DNA of 50,525 bases, from contig JABXIC010000083.1 of the NCBI GenBank assembly GCA_013373265.1, positions 1 through 50,525 on the forward strand, read 5' to 3'. Under the pieces are notes generated by a model. That model was not told the DNA's origin and searched no databases. It saw nothing but the letters and a program-made list of their open reading frames with translations. Position 1 is the first letter of the stretch. Each line of letters starts with the position of its first letter. Position numbers and translations under genes: made by a program. Shown in pieces: positions 14,395 through 23,818 of the stretch. This stretch comes from Methylocystaceae bacterium. GTDB taxonomy: Bacteria; Pseudomonadota; Alphaproteobacteria; Rhodospirillales; Terasakiellaceae.

Positions 14395-14913
14395 TCAATC
14401 CGACCAATATTCTTTTGCTGAAATGGCATCAGCCACTTGTACCGCCCCAATTACATCGGTATGGCTTAAATTCTTCACCATCCATGCATCGGCGTGTTTT
14501 TTAGGGATAGGGTGTGGCGCGATAAAGCCAAGGCGCCCTGCATTCACTTCAAAACCGCTTTGTTGATAATAAAGCGGATCCCCCAAAACAAAAACCAGAT
14601 CAACATTCCAGGCATTGAGCTGGCGCAAACCTTCTTTGATCAGACGCCTACCTGTGCCTTTAAATTGGCGTTCCGGAAGCACTGCGAGTGGGGCTAACAG
14701 GTAAGCGTTTAGGTCTTTCAGTTTGGCTTTTGTAAACAGGATATGTCCAATGACTTCCCCTTCGTCTTCAGCAATTAAAGATAAAACGGGGACTGCAGTT
14801 TGGTCTTTAAGCAAGCTTGCCACCAGATCAGCCTCATCATCTTCTTCAAATGCAAGACGATGAATGTCTAATAAGGCGGTTAGGTCGTTTGGTGTGGCTG
14901 CGCGGATTATCAT
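14395..14913 (-). CDS. GNAT-family N-acetyltransferase (YhbS-like)
   Basis: This 172-residue protein is a GCN5-related acetyltransferase. It begins MIIRAATPNDLTALLDIHRL. EDEGEVIGHILFTKA matches beta-4 of the fold, and LAVLPERQFKGTGRRLI is the acetyl-CoA pyrophosphate loop with the R/Q-x-x-G-x-G pattern. VLGDPLYYQQSGFE is typical of the YhbS subgroup. The substrate is unknown. It is convergent with the FRG gene, their stop codons directly adjacent, and divergent from cobN across 112 bases. It is therefore the one minus-strand gene inside an otherwise plus-strand cobalamin run. Confidence 0.85.
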   Translation of the reverse strand: MIIRAATPNDLTALLDIHRLAFEEDDEADLVASLLKDQTAVPVLSLIAEDEGEVIGHILFTKAKLKDLNAYLLAPLAVLPERQFKGTGRRLIKEGLRQLNAWNVDLVFVLGDPLYYQQSGFEVNAGRLGFIAPHPIPKKHADAWMVKNLSHTDVIGAVQVADAISAKEYWSD

Positions 14914-15025
14914 GGTTGCTTAAGTTCCTAGAAGGGTCGATCTTTGCCTCTATAATCTTTATGGTTTTGTTTAGCGACAAATTTCCTTATGTATCTGCCA
15001 GAATATTTTTTCGATTGGAGTGGGA

Positions 15026-18000
15026 ATGCATTTATTGGCGGCAACACCGGGGGCAATCTCGGATGGTTCTGAAGCGATTGATCTGGGGCAAACACCGGGT
15101 GATATTGTCTTTCTGTCCGCTGCCGATACGGAACTGGCCTGTCTTGCGCTGGCCCAACGCCGATTACATGAAGTTGATACAAATATCCCTGCCTTGCGTT
15201 TAGCATCTTTGCTGCATATGGGGCACAACATGTCTGTTGACCTGTATGTGGATGGCATTATTTCCAAGGCAAAGCTGGTTGTGGTGCGCCTGCTGGGGGG
15301 CAAAAGCTATTGGGAATATGGCGTTGATGAAATCACCAAGGCGTGTGTTGAAAATAATATCCCTGTGGCTTTCCTGCCCGGTGATGACCAACCGGATGCG
15401 GAACTTTCAACCCAATCCACTTTACCCGGGGAAGCCTGTCACCGCTTGTGGCAATATTGCGTTCATGGCGGTACTGATAATGCGGTTGAGCTGCTGAACT
15501 TTGCCCATTACTTGTTGGGGCGCACGACAGATTGGGCAGAACCTGCCCCGTTGTTGCGCGCTGGCATTTATTGGCCCGGTGAAAGCGCCATGTCCTTGGC
15601 AGAATTGCGCACGGACCATTGGGTGGATGGTCAGCCTGTTGCGGCGATTACATTTTATCGCGCCCTCATGCAAGCGGGGAACACGGCGGTGATTGATGCT
15701 CTGATTGCGGCGTTGAAAGACCAAAAGATCAACCCCTTGCCCCTTTATGCCGTCAGTTTGAAAGATGAAGTGGCGGCGGCTTCTATTGAAGAGATGCTAG
15801 AAAGCAGCCAGACATCGGTGATTTTAAACGGTACAGGATTTGCTTTGTCCAAACCCAATGCGGTGCGTAGCAAAACGCCTTTTGATGTGGTGGATTGTCC
15901 GGTGTTGCAGGTTGTCTTTGCGGGCAGCAATGAAGAAAGCTGGCGTGAAGGCACCAACGGTTTAAGTGCACGCGATATTGCCATGAATGTGGCCTTGCCG
16001 GAAGTGGACGGGCGTATCTTGGCGCGCGCGGTGTCTTTTAAAGGCTTGGCCCAGCGTGATGACTTAAGCCAATGTGATATTGTCACCTATAAACCAGTCG
16101 CAGATCGTGTGGCATTCAGTGCCAAATTGGCCGCCAATTGGGCACGCTTGAAAAACCTGTCTGCACCGGAGCGTAAAGTGGCGTTGATTCTTGCCAACTA
16201 TCCCAATAAAGACGGGCGTATGGGCAATGGGGTCGGTTTGGACACACCTGCCGGATCACTCAATGTTTTAAAAGCGATGAAGGCGTCAGGTTACCGTGTT
16301 GAAAATTTACCCGTAAGTGGCAATGATCTGATTGAACGTTTACAAGCGGGTGTGACAAATGATTTCACTAAAATTGATGAACGTGATGAGATCGAAAGTC
16401 TGGCCTTTTCTGATTATATGCTGTTTTTTTCCGGCTTGCCAAAAACGGTGCAGGAAGCCGTGACAAAACGTTGGGGACGGGCTGAAACCGATCCGTTTTT
16501 CCGCACAGGGGAAACCGACTGCGGCCGCTTTGTTTTACCTGCCTATCGCTGTGGGAATGTGGCTGTTTGTCTACAGCCTGCGCGTGGCTATAACATTGAT
16601 CCGGTGGAAAGCTATCACAGCCCTGATCTTGTGCCGCCGCACAATTATCTGGCATTTTATGCGTGGGTGCGTCGCTCTTTTGGGGCGCATGCGGTCATTC
16701 ATATGGGCAAACATGGCAATATGGAATGGTTGCCGGGTAAATCCATTGCCCTGTCTGAAAATTGCTTTCCTGAAGCTGTTTTTGGTCCGATGGTTCATTT
16801 ATATCCCTTTATCATTAATGACCCGGGTGAAGGCACGCAGGCCAAGCGACGTTCCCAAGCCGTTATTATAGATCATCTGACCCCGCCTTTAACGCGTGCA
16901 GAAAGCTATGGTCCGTTGCGTGATCTGGAACAATTGGTGGATGAATATTACGAAGCCGCCGGGGTGGACCCGCGCCGCCTGAAAGTTTTGAAAAAAGAAA
17001 TACTCGCCCTGTCGCGCACCACAGGTCTGGATGAAGATTGCGGTATTGGCAAAAGCGATGATGATGAAACGGCTTTGTCAAAACTGGATAATCATTTGTG
17101 TGAATTGAAGGAAATGCAAATCCGCGATGGTTTGCACATCTTTGGCGAAAGCCCCACAGAACGTTTGCTCAATGACCTGCTGATTGCTCTTGTCAGAGTG
17201 CCGCGCAATAAAGGGGAAGGGGCGGATGCGTCACTCATTCGTGCCTTGGCGGATGATCTGGACTTGAACTTTGACCCGTTGAATTGCGACATGGCCCAGA
17301 ACTGGGGCGGTTTAAAGCCGGAAGTCTTACAAAATGAAGACGTCTGGCGCACTAATGGTGATACGGTGGAACGCTTGGAAGAGCTGGCTTATCGTATTGT
17401 CAGTAATGATATTGAGTGTGCACCTCATTGGCATCACACACAAGCGGTTTTGTCTTATGTGTTTGAACAGGTGAAACCTGCTATTATGGCCTGTGGGGAG
17501 TCTGAAATCAAAGGCATTCTCAAAGGGTTGGATGGTGGTTTTGTGTTGCCCGGTCCCAGTGGAGCGCCGACGCGCGGACGTCCTGAAATTCTACCCACCG
17601 GGAAAAACTTTTATAGTGTGGATACCCGCACGGTGCCGACACCTGCGGCCTGGACCTTGGGTTGGAAGTCCGCCAGTTTGATGATTGAGCGCTATATGCA
17701 AGATCATGGTGATTGGCCGCGCACCATGGCTTTGACCGCATGGGGCACATCCAACATGCGCACCGGTGGAGATGATATTGCCCAAGGGCTTGCTTTGATG
17801 GGGGTGCAACCGCAGTGGGACAGCGTATCACGGCGTGTGACCGGGTTTGAAATTATGCCGCAAACTGTTTTGGGGCGTCCACGTGTGGATGTAACTTTGC
17901 GGGTGTCCGGTTTCTTTCGCGATGCCTTTCCGGGGTTGATTGATTTGTTTGACAGTGCCTCGCGTGCGGTGGCGGCCTTGGATGAAGGCGAGGACGTTAA

Positions 18001-18793
18001 TCCGTTGGCGGCACGGGTACGTGAAGAAAAGCACAGTCTCATTCAACAAGGGTTGAGCGCAGAAGAAGCCGATATGCGGGCAGGCTTTAGGGTCTTTGGC
18101 TCCAAACCCGGTGCCTATGGGGCAGGGTTGCAGGCCCTTATCGATGAAAAAGGCTGGGACAGTGCAGATGACTTGGCCAAAGCTTATGTGGCTTGGGGCG
18201 GTTATGCCTATGGGCAGGGCCGTGTCGGTGAAAATGCCCATGATCTGTTTGAAGAACGTTTGTCCAAGGTGGAAGTGGTTGTACAAAATCAGGACAACCG
18301 GGAACATGACCTGTTGGACAGTGATGACTATTACCAGTTTGAAGGCGGTATGACAGCGGCCATTCGCAGTCTAAAAGGCGGGGAAGCACCGAAAGTGTAT
18401 CATAACGATCATTCGCGCCCCGAAACACCGCGTATCCGCACGTTAGAAGAAGAAATAGCCCGTGTGGTGCGCGCGCGCGTGGTGAATCCTAAATGGATTG
18501 ATGGGGTTAAACGCCATGGCTACAAAGGTGCATTCGAAATGGCGGCGACATTGGATTACATGTTTGCCTTTGCTGCCACAGCCAATTGTGTGCGCGATCA
18601 TCATTTTGATGCGGTCTTCGATGCCTATATTCAGGATGAAGAAACCTATCAGTTCCTGAAAGACAATAACCCGGCCGCCTTAAAAGAAATGTTGGAGCGT
18701 TTTCAAGAAGCTCAAGATCGTGAACTCTGGAACCCCAGATCAAATTCTGCCCGCTTTAGAATCGGGGAATTGCTGGACAGCTTAAAAGGTTAG
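15026..18793 (+). CDS. cobN: Aerobic cobaltochelatase subunit CobN
   Basis: CobN is the large subunit of the ATP-dependent CobNST chelatase that inserts cobalt into hydrogenobyrinic acid a,c-diamide. The 1255-residue length is typical. Recognisable blocks include KVALILANYPNKDGRMGNGV, VIHMGKHGNMEWLPGKS with conserved His and Glu of the chelatase core, SYHSPDLVPPHNYLAF and GRNFY-like PTGKNFYSVDTRTVPT. WGTSNMRTGGDD and FGSKPGAYGAG follow. The start at ATG 15026 has GGAG 5 bases upstream. CobS and CobT chelatase subunits are not in the window. The stop overlaps the convergent lipoprotein gene by 3 bases. Confidence 0.96.
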   Translation: MHLLAATPGAISDGSEAIDLGQTPGDIVFLSAADTELACLALAQRRLHEVDTNIPALRLASLLHMGHNMSVDLYVDGIISKAKLVVVRLLGGKSYWEYGVDEITKACVENNIPVAFLPGDDQPDAELSTQSTLPGEACHRLWQYCVHGGTDNAVELLNFAHYLLGRTTDWAEPAPLLRAGIYWPGESAMSLAELRTDHWVDGQPVAAITFYRALMQAGNTAVIDALIAALKDQKINPLPLYAVSLKDEVAAASIEEMLESSQTSVILNGTGFALSKPNAVRSKTPFDVVDCPVLQVVFAGSNEESWREGTNGLSARDIAMNVALPEVDGRILARAVSFKGLAQRDDLSQCDIVTYKPVADRVAFSAKLAANWARLKNLSAPERKVALILANYPNKDGRMGNGVGLDTPAGSLNVLKAMKASGYRVENLPVSGNDLIERLQAGVTNDFTKIDERDEIESLAFSDYMLFFSGLPKTVQEAVTKRWGRAETDPFFRTGETDCGRFVLPAYRCGNVAVCLQPARGYNIDPVESYHSPDLVPPHNYLAFYAWVRRSFGAHAVIHMGKHGNMEWLPGKSIALSENCFPEAVFGPMVHLYPFIINDPGEGTQAKRRSQAVIIDHLTPPLTRAESYGPLRDLEQLVDEYYEAAGVDPRRLKVLKKEILALSRTTGLDEDCGIGKSDDDETALSKLDNHLCELKEMQIRDGLHIFGESPTERLLNDLLIALVRVPRNKGEGADASLIRALADDLDLNFDPLNCDMAQNWGGLKPEVLQNEDVWRTNGDTVERLEELAYRIVSNDIECAPHWHHTQAVLSYVFEQVKPAIMACGESEIKGILKGLDGGFVLPGPSGAPTRGRPEILPTGKNFYSVDTRTVPTPAAWTLGWKSASLMIERYMQDHGDWPRTMALTAWGTSNMRTGGDDIAQGLALMGVQPQWDSVSRRVTGFEIMPQTVLGRPRVDVTLRVSGFFRDAFPGLIDLFDSASRAVAALDEGEDVNPLAARVREEKHSLIQQGLSAEEADMRAGFRVFGSKPGAYGAGLQALIDEKGWDSADDLAKAYVAWGGYAYGQGRVGENAHDLFEERLSKVEVVVQNQDNREHDLLDSDDYYQFEGGMTAAIRSLKGGEAPKVYHNDHSRPETPRIRTLEEEIARVVRARVVNPKWIDGVKRHGYKGAFEMAATLDYMFAFAATANCVRDHHFDAVFDAYIQDEETYQFLKDNNPAALKEMLERFQEAQDRELWNPRSNSARFRIGELLDSLKG

Positions 18794-19167
18794 TTTAATT
18801 CTTGACCGCAGCCGTGCAGTGTTTCTTTTTCAGCGCTGACCACAACCGTGGTGTCGAATTTTTTGCCGCTCATGCTATCAAAGCAAGGTCCCGGCTTTAA
18901 CGAGACGGTGTATTCTTCTGACATAAAAGACATGCCATAGCGCACGATTGGCTGTGTGATGCTTTGTTTATCATAGCCACGTGTGAGCACTAACTTTGTT
19001 GGATAAAGCGCCACAGTCCAAGGCGGTTCATTGCCGCTGCCCAAAAAGCTTGGATCAATGGTTTTGGTTGTTGCGTTGGAAGCGTGCGGGTCATCGGTGG
19101 TATTGCATCCGACAACCCCGCTAAGTACGCTCAACATAAGAACATAGAGTCCTGTCGTTTTAACCAT
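18790..19167 (-). CDS. COG3650-like lipoprotein
   Basis: The first 21 residues form a lipoprotein signal (MVKTTGLYVLMLSVLSGVVGC), with GVVGC as lipobox and the Cys at position 21. The mature part contains PPWTVALYPTKLVLTRG and later GPCFDSMSGKKFDTTVVV and LHGCG. This pattern, including the paired cysteines, resembles the C-terminal domain of COG3650 envelope proteins (GPCsDGMSd...LxGCg). Function is unknown; an envelope location is inferred from the signal. Its ATG lies 1 base after the stop of the MaoC-like gene, so the two are co-transcribed, perhaps without functional meaning. Confidence 0.7.
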   Translation of the reverse strand: MVKTTGLYVLMLSVLSGVVGCNTTDDPHASNATTKTIDPSFLGSGNEPPWTVALYPTKLVLTRGYDKQSITQPIVRYGMSFMSEEYTVSLKPGPCFDSMSGKKFDTTVVVSAEKETLHGCGQELN

Positions 19168-19168
19168 C

Positions 19169-19597
19169 TTATCCGCGATCAGGGATCATGATGGTCGCAT
19201 CGCCAGTGATCACTTTTGTTTCACCAACGGTGCAGATGGTGTCAAACTTGATCATTTTTTTGTCGTCCATTTTTTCAACGGCAGTGACACGGGCCACGAC
19301 AGTATCACCAATTTTGACCGGCGCTTTGAATTTCAGGTTCTGGGAAATGTAGATGCAGCCCGGTCCAGGCAATTTTGTGCCAAAGACAGTAGAGATGAAA
19401 CCGGAGCTTAGCATACCGTGGGCGATGCGCGTTTTAAACATCGTCGTGGCAGCAAATTCTTCATTCAGGTGAACCGGGTTTGTGTCACCAGAGACACCAG
19501 CAAAAGCCATAATGTCAGCTTCTGTAACCGTTTTTGAGAAAACGTCAGTCATACCGACGTCGATTTCGTCATAAGAGTAACCGTAAAGCTCTTCCAT
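19169..19597 (-). CDS. MaoC-family (R)-specific enoyl-CoA hydratase, PhaJ-like
   Basis: This 142-residue hot-dog-fold hydratase has the family's catalytic Asp38 and His43 in SGDTNPVHLNEEFA, followed by IAHGMLSSGFISTVFGTKLP and the typical KFKAPVKIGDTV strand. PhaJ enzymes convert enoyl-CoA from beta-oxidation to (R)-3-hydroxyacyl-CoA for PHA synthesis. The PHB cluster 9 kb away makes that role plausible, though the MaoC family also serves other pathways. It is the first gene of a two-gene operon with the lipoprotein. Confidence 0.85.
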   Translation of the reverse strand: MEELYGYSYDEIDVGMTDVFSKTVTEADIMAFAGVSGDTNPVHLNEEFAATTMFKTRIAHGMLSSGFISTVFGTKLPGPGCIYISQNLKFKAPVKIGDTVVARVTAVEKMDDKKMIKFDTICTVGETKVITGDATIMIPDRG

Positions 19598-19717
19598 GGT
19601 TTCGTTTCCTAATTTTGATTTATCTTGTGTGCGGCACTATTACATATGTAAAAAATGATCAAAAGCTAAAATTCTTTCTTTTGATATTCTTCAAGAATGT
19701 TTCATAATGCGCGCACT

Positions 19718-20758
19718 ATGGGTATGAAAAAATTATTTATATTTCTCGGGCTCTTTTTACTCGTCAGCTTTCAAAGCGCGGCGCAAGAGATCTTGCCTGC
19801 GCCGCAGATGGTTTTGCCCGTGGATTGTGAAATCGGGTGGAATTGTTGGATCGCCAATTATGTTGATCATGACAAGTCCGAAGGCGCGGCGGATTATACC
19901 TGTGGGCATGAAACATACGACAAACATAAGGGGACGGATTTTCTTATCCGTAATCGCCGTGAAATGTTAGGCGGTGTCTCGGTGCGTGCTGCTGCTGATG
20001 GTGTTGTGCTCGGGGTGCGCGATGGCATGAAAGATATCGATTATCGCAAAAGGAAAATGGACTTCATCGCTAAAAAAGAATGCGGCAACGGCATTCGAAT
20101 CAAACATGAAAACGGTTGGGTTACTCAATATTGTCATTTGCGTAAAAACAGCGTGAAGGTCAAGAAGGGTGAAAAAGTCCACATGGGTGATATTATCGGT
20201 TTTGTTGGGAACTCCGGTTTTACCATGTATCCGCATCTGCATTTTCAGGTGGAATATATTGAGCCTAAATCCGGCGCGCGCAGTGGTGCAATTGTGGACC
20301 CATTTGTCGGTGTGGCGCGCAATGATCTGTGCGGGGTAGGGGATAAACCGTTGTGGCCACCGCTTGTGATGGAAAAACTGGATTATAAACAAGCCAGCAT
20401 TATTGACAGTGGCTTTGCGGCTACACAGCCCAAATTAGACGGGATTGTGGAAGGTCTTTATGATGATGAAACTTTGTCCATACGGTCCCCGCAATTAATT
20501 TTATGGGCACGTATTCTGCACGTTAAAAAAGGGGATAAAGTGACTTTCACCATTTTTGACCCGGAAGAGAAAGAGATTTTTTCTTATACCAGTACCATTG
20601 ATAAAGACCAGGCACACCGTAGTCTACATGCGGGCTTAAGAAGCCCGGGCATTCTGTGGGATGAGGGCGCTTATCGCGGGGAGGTCAAATTGCTACGCCC
20701 CACCGATGGGACCAATGGTGGTATCTATACCTCAGAAGCCACAATTTACATGCGCTAA
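19718..20758 (+). CDS. M23-family (LytM) peptidase, secreted
   Basis: This 346-residue protein has a Sec signal (KKLFIFLGLFLLVSFQSAAQ). The M23 metallopeptidase domain shows the zinc ligands in HKGTDFLI and YPHLHFQVEY (HxH), with the LytM-type glycine-rich strand KKGEKVHMGDIIGFVGNSG between. The C-terminal 110 residues form a beta-rich domain with no motif I know. It probably cuts peptidoglycan cross-links, or is a periplasmic relative. The start is uncertain: ATGs at 19697, 19718 and 19724 are in frame and none has a clear Shine-Dalgarno. I prefer 19718 because the signal peptide then starts the protein. Confidence 0.85.
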   Translation: MGMKKLFIFLGLFLLVSFQSAAQEILPAPQMVLPVDCEIGWNCWIANYVDHDKSEGAADYTCGHETYDKHKGTDFLIRNRREMLGGVSVRAAADGVVLGVRDGMKDIDYRKRKMDFIAKKECGNGIRIKHENGWVTQYCHLRKNSVKVKKGEKVHMGDIIGFVGNSGFTMYPHLHFQVEYIEPKSGARSGAIVDPFVGVARNDLCGVGDKPLWPPLVMEKLDYKQASIIDSGFAATQPKLDGIVEGLYDDETLSIRSPQLILWARILHVKKGDKVTFTIFDPEEKEIFSYTSTIDKDQAHRSLHAGLRSPGILWDEGAYRGEVKLLRPTDGTNGGIYTSEATIYMR

Positions 20759-20775
20759 ATTCTATGGTTGATTTT

Positions 20776-20812
20776 CCTATTATTTTAGAATATTAGAATA
20801 TCCTAAATATAC
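20776..20812. promoter_or_regulatory. TTAG/CTAA operator-like repeats upstream of the AhpD-like gene
   Basis: Two direct TTAGAATA units precede a CTAAATA, forming TTAGAATATCCTAA, a 14-base imperfect palindrome, within a larger TTTAG...CTAAA frame. It lies about 25-55 bases before the start codon, where a repressor would act. The regulator is unknown. Confidence 0.35.
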
Positions 20813-20834
20813 AAGACTTTCTGGAGAATGAGAC

Positions 20835-21188
20835 ATGGAAAAAAGTTATCCGCAAATTGCAAAAGAACTGACAGGTGCCATTAAGACCCTGCGCGGTGTT
20901 ATTCCTGACACCATGTCCGCTTTTTCTGCACTGGCAGGTGCGGCCACAACGGATAGTGTTCTTGACCCGAAAACAAAAGAGCTTCTTGCCATTGCTATTG
21001 CCATTGCCGTTCGTTGCGATGGTTGCATTGCCTTTCATGTGAAAGCAGCCATCCGTCATGGCGCCACTCGCGAAGAAGTGGCAGAAACGGCGGGTATGGC
21101 TGTTTATATGGGCGGCGGACCATCAATGATCTATGGCGCACAAACTTTGGAAGCCTTTGATCAATTTATGGAAGAAAAAGCCAAATAA
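20835..21188 (+). CDS. Carboxymuconolactone decarboxylase / AhpD-family protein
   Basis: This 117-residue all-helical protein has the AhpD redox motif with Cys61, Cys64 and His68 (RCDGCIAFHVKAA), followed by RHGATREEVAETAGMAVYMGGGPSM. Proteins with this CxxC...H motif have peroxidase or disulfide-reductase activity or are stress-linked CMD proteins. The intact cysteine pair argues for a thiol redox role rather than decarboxylation. GGAG stands 8 bases before the ATG. It is apparently monocistronic, with a palindromic operator candidate just upstream. Confidence 0.88.
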   Translation: MEKSYPQIAKELTGAIKTLRGVIPDTMSAFSALAGAATTDSVLDPKTKELLAIAIAIAVRCDGCIAFHVKAAIRHGATREEVAETAGMAVYMGGGPSMIYGAQTLEAFDQFMEEKAK

Positions 21189-21205
21189 GCCTTTTGTCGG
21201 TCAGT

Positions 21206-21817
21206 TTATTTTTGCATGGATTTCAGCGCCTCGATTGAAGGCTGGAAACCCTGTTCTGCCGCACTCTTGAGCCAGAATTCAGCCTTTTGCCGATCAGTTT
21301 TAACGCCGATCCCTTGCAGGTAAGCCATGCCTAAAATATGTTTGCCTTGCAGGGAACCTAACTTGGCGGCTTGGCGGACATAACGGATACCAATGGTCGG
21401 GTTTGCACGCATACCAATGCCGGAAATATACATTTCCCCCATGCGCATCATGGCATAGGGGTCATTCAATTTTGCCGCTTTATCAAACCAGCCGCGTGCC
21501 AATTTGACATTTACTTTGCCGGTTTTCCCTTCTAAATGCAGGTTGCCGAGAATAACCATCGCCGGGGCATAGTCTTGTTTGGCGGCACGATGGAGCCATT
21601 TCATGGCCTCTTTGACGCTTTTTTCCACCCCGCGCCCTTGTAGATACATGGTGGCAATCCAATAATCAGCAACCGGGTTGCCATGTTGGGAATATTGATG
21701 AAATTCATAGAGGGCATCTGCGTTACGCCCTTCCTGTACCGCACGGATGGCATCTTCCATATCAGCGTGAGCTGATGCAGATATGAGAAGAGTCATCAGG
21801 AAAAATACCAAGCGCAT
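21206..21817 (-). CDS. Sel1-repeat protein, secreted
   Basis: This 203-residue protein begins with a signal peptide (MRLVFFLMTLLISASAHA, cut before DMEDA). About four Sel1-like repeats follow, with units such as ADYWIATMYLQGRGVEKSVK, AMVILGNLHLEGKTG, AMMRMGEMYISGIGM and GKHILGMAYLQGIGVKTD. Such solenoids act as protein-protein scaffolds, often in the periplasm. The partner is unknown. I choose ATG 21817, which has GAGG upstream and gives a clean signal peptide, over a Met 15 codons earlier. It is divergent from the binding-protein gene at 21897. Confidence 0.85.
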   Translation of the reverse strand: MRLVFFLMTLLISASAHADMEDAIRAVQEGRNADALYEFHQYSQHGNPVADYWIATMYLQGRGVEKSVKEAMKWLHRAAKQDYAPAMVILGNLHLEGKTGKVNVKLARGWFDKAAKLNDPYAMMRMGEMYISGIGMRANPTIGIRYVRQAAKLGSLQGKHILGMAYLQGIGVKTDRQKAEFWLKSAAEQGFQPSIEALKSMQK

Positions 21818-21896
21818 GTCAATCAACCTCTTGCGCAAACCATACAACCCCGCCAATATCATGTAAATGTACAGTCATTAAAAAGCGGGATGAAAA

Positions 21897-23729
21897 ATGG
21901 GTTTGAAAACAGCGTTTGTAGCAGGTGTTTTAAGTTTCACAATGGCATTTGGCGCCATGGCCGCCGAAAAAAAATACGCTATTGCCATGCATGGCGACAT
22001 TAAATATCCGGCTGATTTTACCCATTTTGACTATACCAATCCCGATGCACCCAAGGGTGGGGCGATCCGGTTATCAGCTTTGGGGTCTAACTTTGATACC
22101 TTTAATCCCTTCACCTTAAAAGGTATTGCTGCAAGTGGTGCTGGTCTGCCTTATGAAACATTGACCATACAGGCATTGGATGAACCTTTTACCGAATACG
22201 GCTTATTGGCTGAATCGATTGAAGTGCCCGATGACCGCTCATGGGTGATCTTTCATTTGCGCAAAGAAGCGCGTTGGCAGGATGGTCAGCCCGTGCGTGC
22301 CGAAGATGTTGTTTTCAGCTTTAATATTTTGATGGAAAAAGGGCATCCACAATATCGTTATTATTATGCAGAGGTGGATAAGGCTGAAGCCCTTGATGAT
22401 TTGACGGTGAAATTCACTTTCAAAGGGGATGAAAACCGTGAACTGCCGCTGATTATGGGGCAATTACCAGTATTGCCAAAACATTACTGGACCGATAAGG
22501 ACTTCACCAAAACAACGTTGGAACCCCCATTGGGGAGTGGGCCATATAAAGTAAAATCTTTTGAACCTGGCCGTAGCGTTGTTTATGAACGAGTGAAAGA
22601 TTATTGGGGCAAGGACTTGGCGGTTAATGCGGGTCAGAATAATTTTGATGAAATCAGATATGATTATTACCGTGATGCAACGGTTGCGGTAGAGGCATTT
22701 AAAGGCGGGGCTTTTGATTATCGCTATGAAAATATCGCCAAAAACTGGGCTACGGCCTATGATATCCCCGAAGTCGAAAAAGGTATGATCAAGAAATATC
22801 GTTTCGAACATAATGTGGGGGCCGGGATGCAGGCCTTTGTGTTTAATCTTCGTCGCGATAAATTCAAAGATCCTTTGGTGCGCGAGGCCTTGGCTTATGC
22901 CTTTGATTTTGATTGGGCCAACAAAAACCTGTTTCATAATGAATATACCCGCACAGCCAGTTATTTTTCCAACTCAGAGCTGGCCTCTAGTGGATTGCCA
23001 ACCGGGCGGGAACTGGAAATACTGGAACCCTATCGCGGTCGTATCCCCGATGAAGTTTTCACCAAAGAATATCAACCACCTAAAACCGATGGCAGTGGCA
23101 ATGTGCGCAGTAATTTAAAGATTGCCGTCGGTCTTTTGAAAAAGGCTGGATATTCTATTAAAGGCGGGAAGCTGGTGAATGGTAAAACAGGTGAGCCGTT
23201 AAGCTTTGAAATACTGTTACAGTCTGCCAATTGGGAACGCATTGTCCTGCCCTTTAAAAAGAATTTAGAACGTTTGGGCATTGAAGCATCTGTTCGGGTG
23301 GTCGATAGTGCGCAATATAAAGAACGAAGCGACACGTTCGATTACGATATCATTGTTGATGTTTTCGGCCAAAGCCAATCGCCGGGTAATGAACAGGTGG
23401 ATTATTGGACCAGTGCAGCCGCTGATCGCAACGGCAGTCGCAATTCCATCGGCATCAAAAATCCGGTGGTGGATGAGTTGGTGGCAAAAGTGGTCAATGC
23501 CTCCAGCCGGGCAGAATTGGTTGCCGCCACCCATGCGTTAGACCGGGTGTTGCTGTGGGGGCATTATGTGATACCTAACTGGCATCTGAAAGTGGCACGC
23601 ATTGTTGCGTGGAATCGATTCGGCCTGCCAAAGGTCTGGGCAAAATATAATCCCGGATATTCTGCATGGACATTTTGGTGGCTGGATGCTGAAAAAGATA
23701 AAAAATTGCAAAAAATGCGTAAAAACTAG
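21897..23729 (+). CDS. ABC transporter substrate-binding protein, family 5 (YejA-like)
   Basis: This 610-residue periplasmic protein binds oligopeptides or a similar ligand for an ABC importer. The signal peptide is LKTAFVAGVLSFTMAFGAMA. YejA-type landmarks are PADFTHFDYTNPDAPKGG, FDTFNPFTLKG and LYETL-like LPYETLTIQ. ARWQDGQPVRAEDVVFSF, GSGPYKVKSFEPG and FVFNLRRDKFKDPLVREALA follow. No permease or ATPase gene is adjacent, so it is an orphan binding protein or its partners lie elsewhere. YejA proteins in other bacteria serve uptake of peptides, including peptide-nucleotide antibiotics. Confidence 0.9.
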   Translation: MGLKTAFVAGVLSFTMAFGAMAAEKKYAIAMHGDIKYPADFTHFDYTNPDAPKGGAIRLSALGSNFDTFNPFTLKGIAASGAGLPYETLTIQALDEPFTEYGLLAESIEVPDDRSWVIFHLRKEARWQDGQPVRAEDVVFSFNILMEKGHPQYRYYYAEVDKAEALDDLTVKFTFKGDENRELPLIMGQLPVLPKHYWTDKDFTKTTLEPPLGSGPYKVKSFEPGRSVVYERVKDYWGKDLAVNAGQNNFDEIRYDYYRDATVAVEAFKGGAFDYRYENIAKNWATAYDIPEVEKGMIKKYRFEHNVGAGMQAFVFNLRRDKFKDPLVREALAYAFDFDWANKNLFHNEYTRTASYFSNSELASSGLPTGRELEILEPYRGRIPDEVFTKEYQPPKTDGSGNVRSNLKIAVGLLKKAGYSIKGGKLVNGKTGEPLSFEILLQSANWERIVLPFKKNLERLGIEASVRVVDSAQYKERSDTFDYDIIVDVFGQSQSPGNEQVDYWTSAAADRNGSRNSIGIKNPVVDELVAKVVNASSRAELVAATHALDRVLLWGHYVIPNWHLKVARIVAWNRFGLPKVWAKYNPGYSAWTFWWLDAEKDKKLQKMRKN

Positions 23730-23818
23730 GCTTATAGTCCTAAAAATGTAACATGACTTTGCTAGCCTGATGATTAGAATGTTACAGTCTTTTGACAGTT
23801 ATAACGTCAGGATTAATT

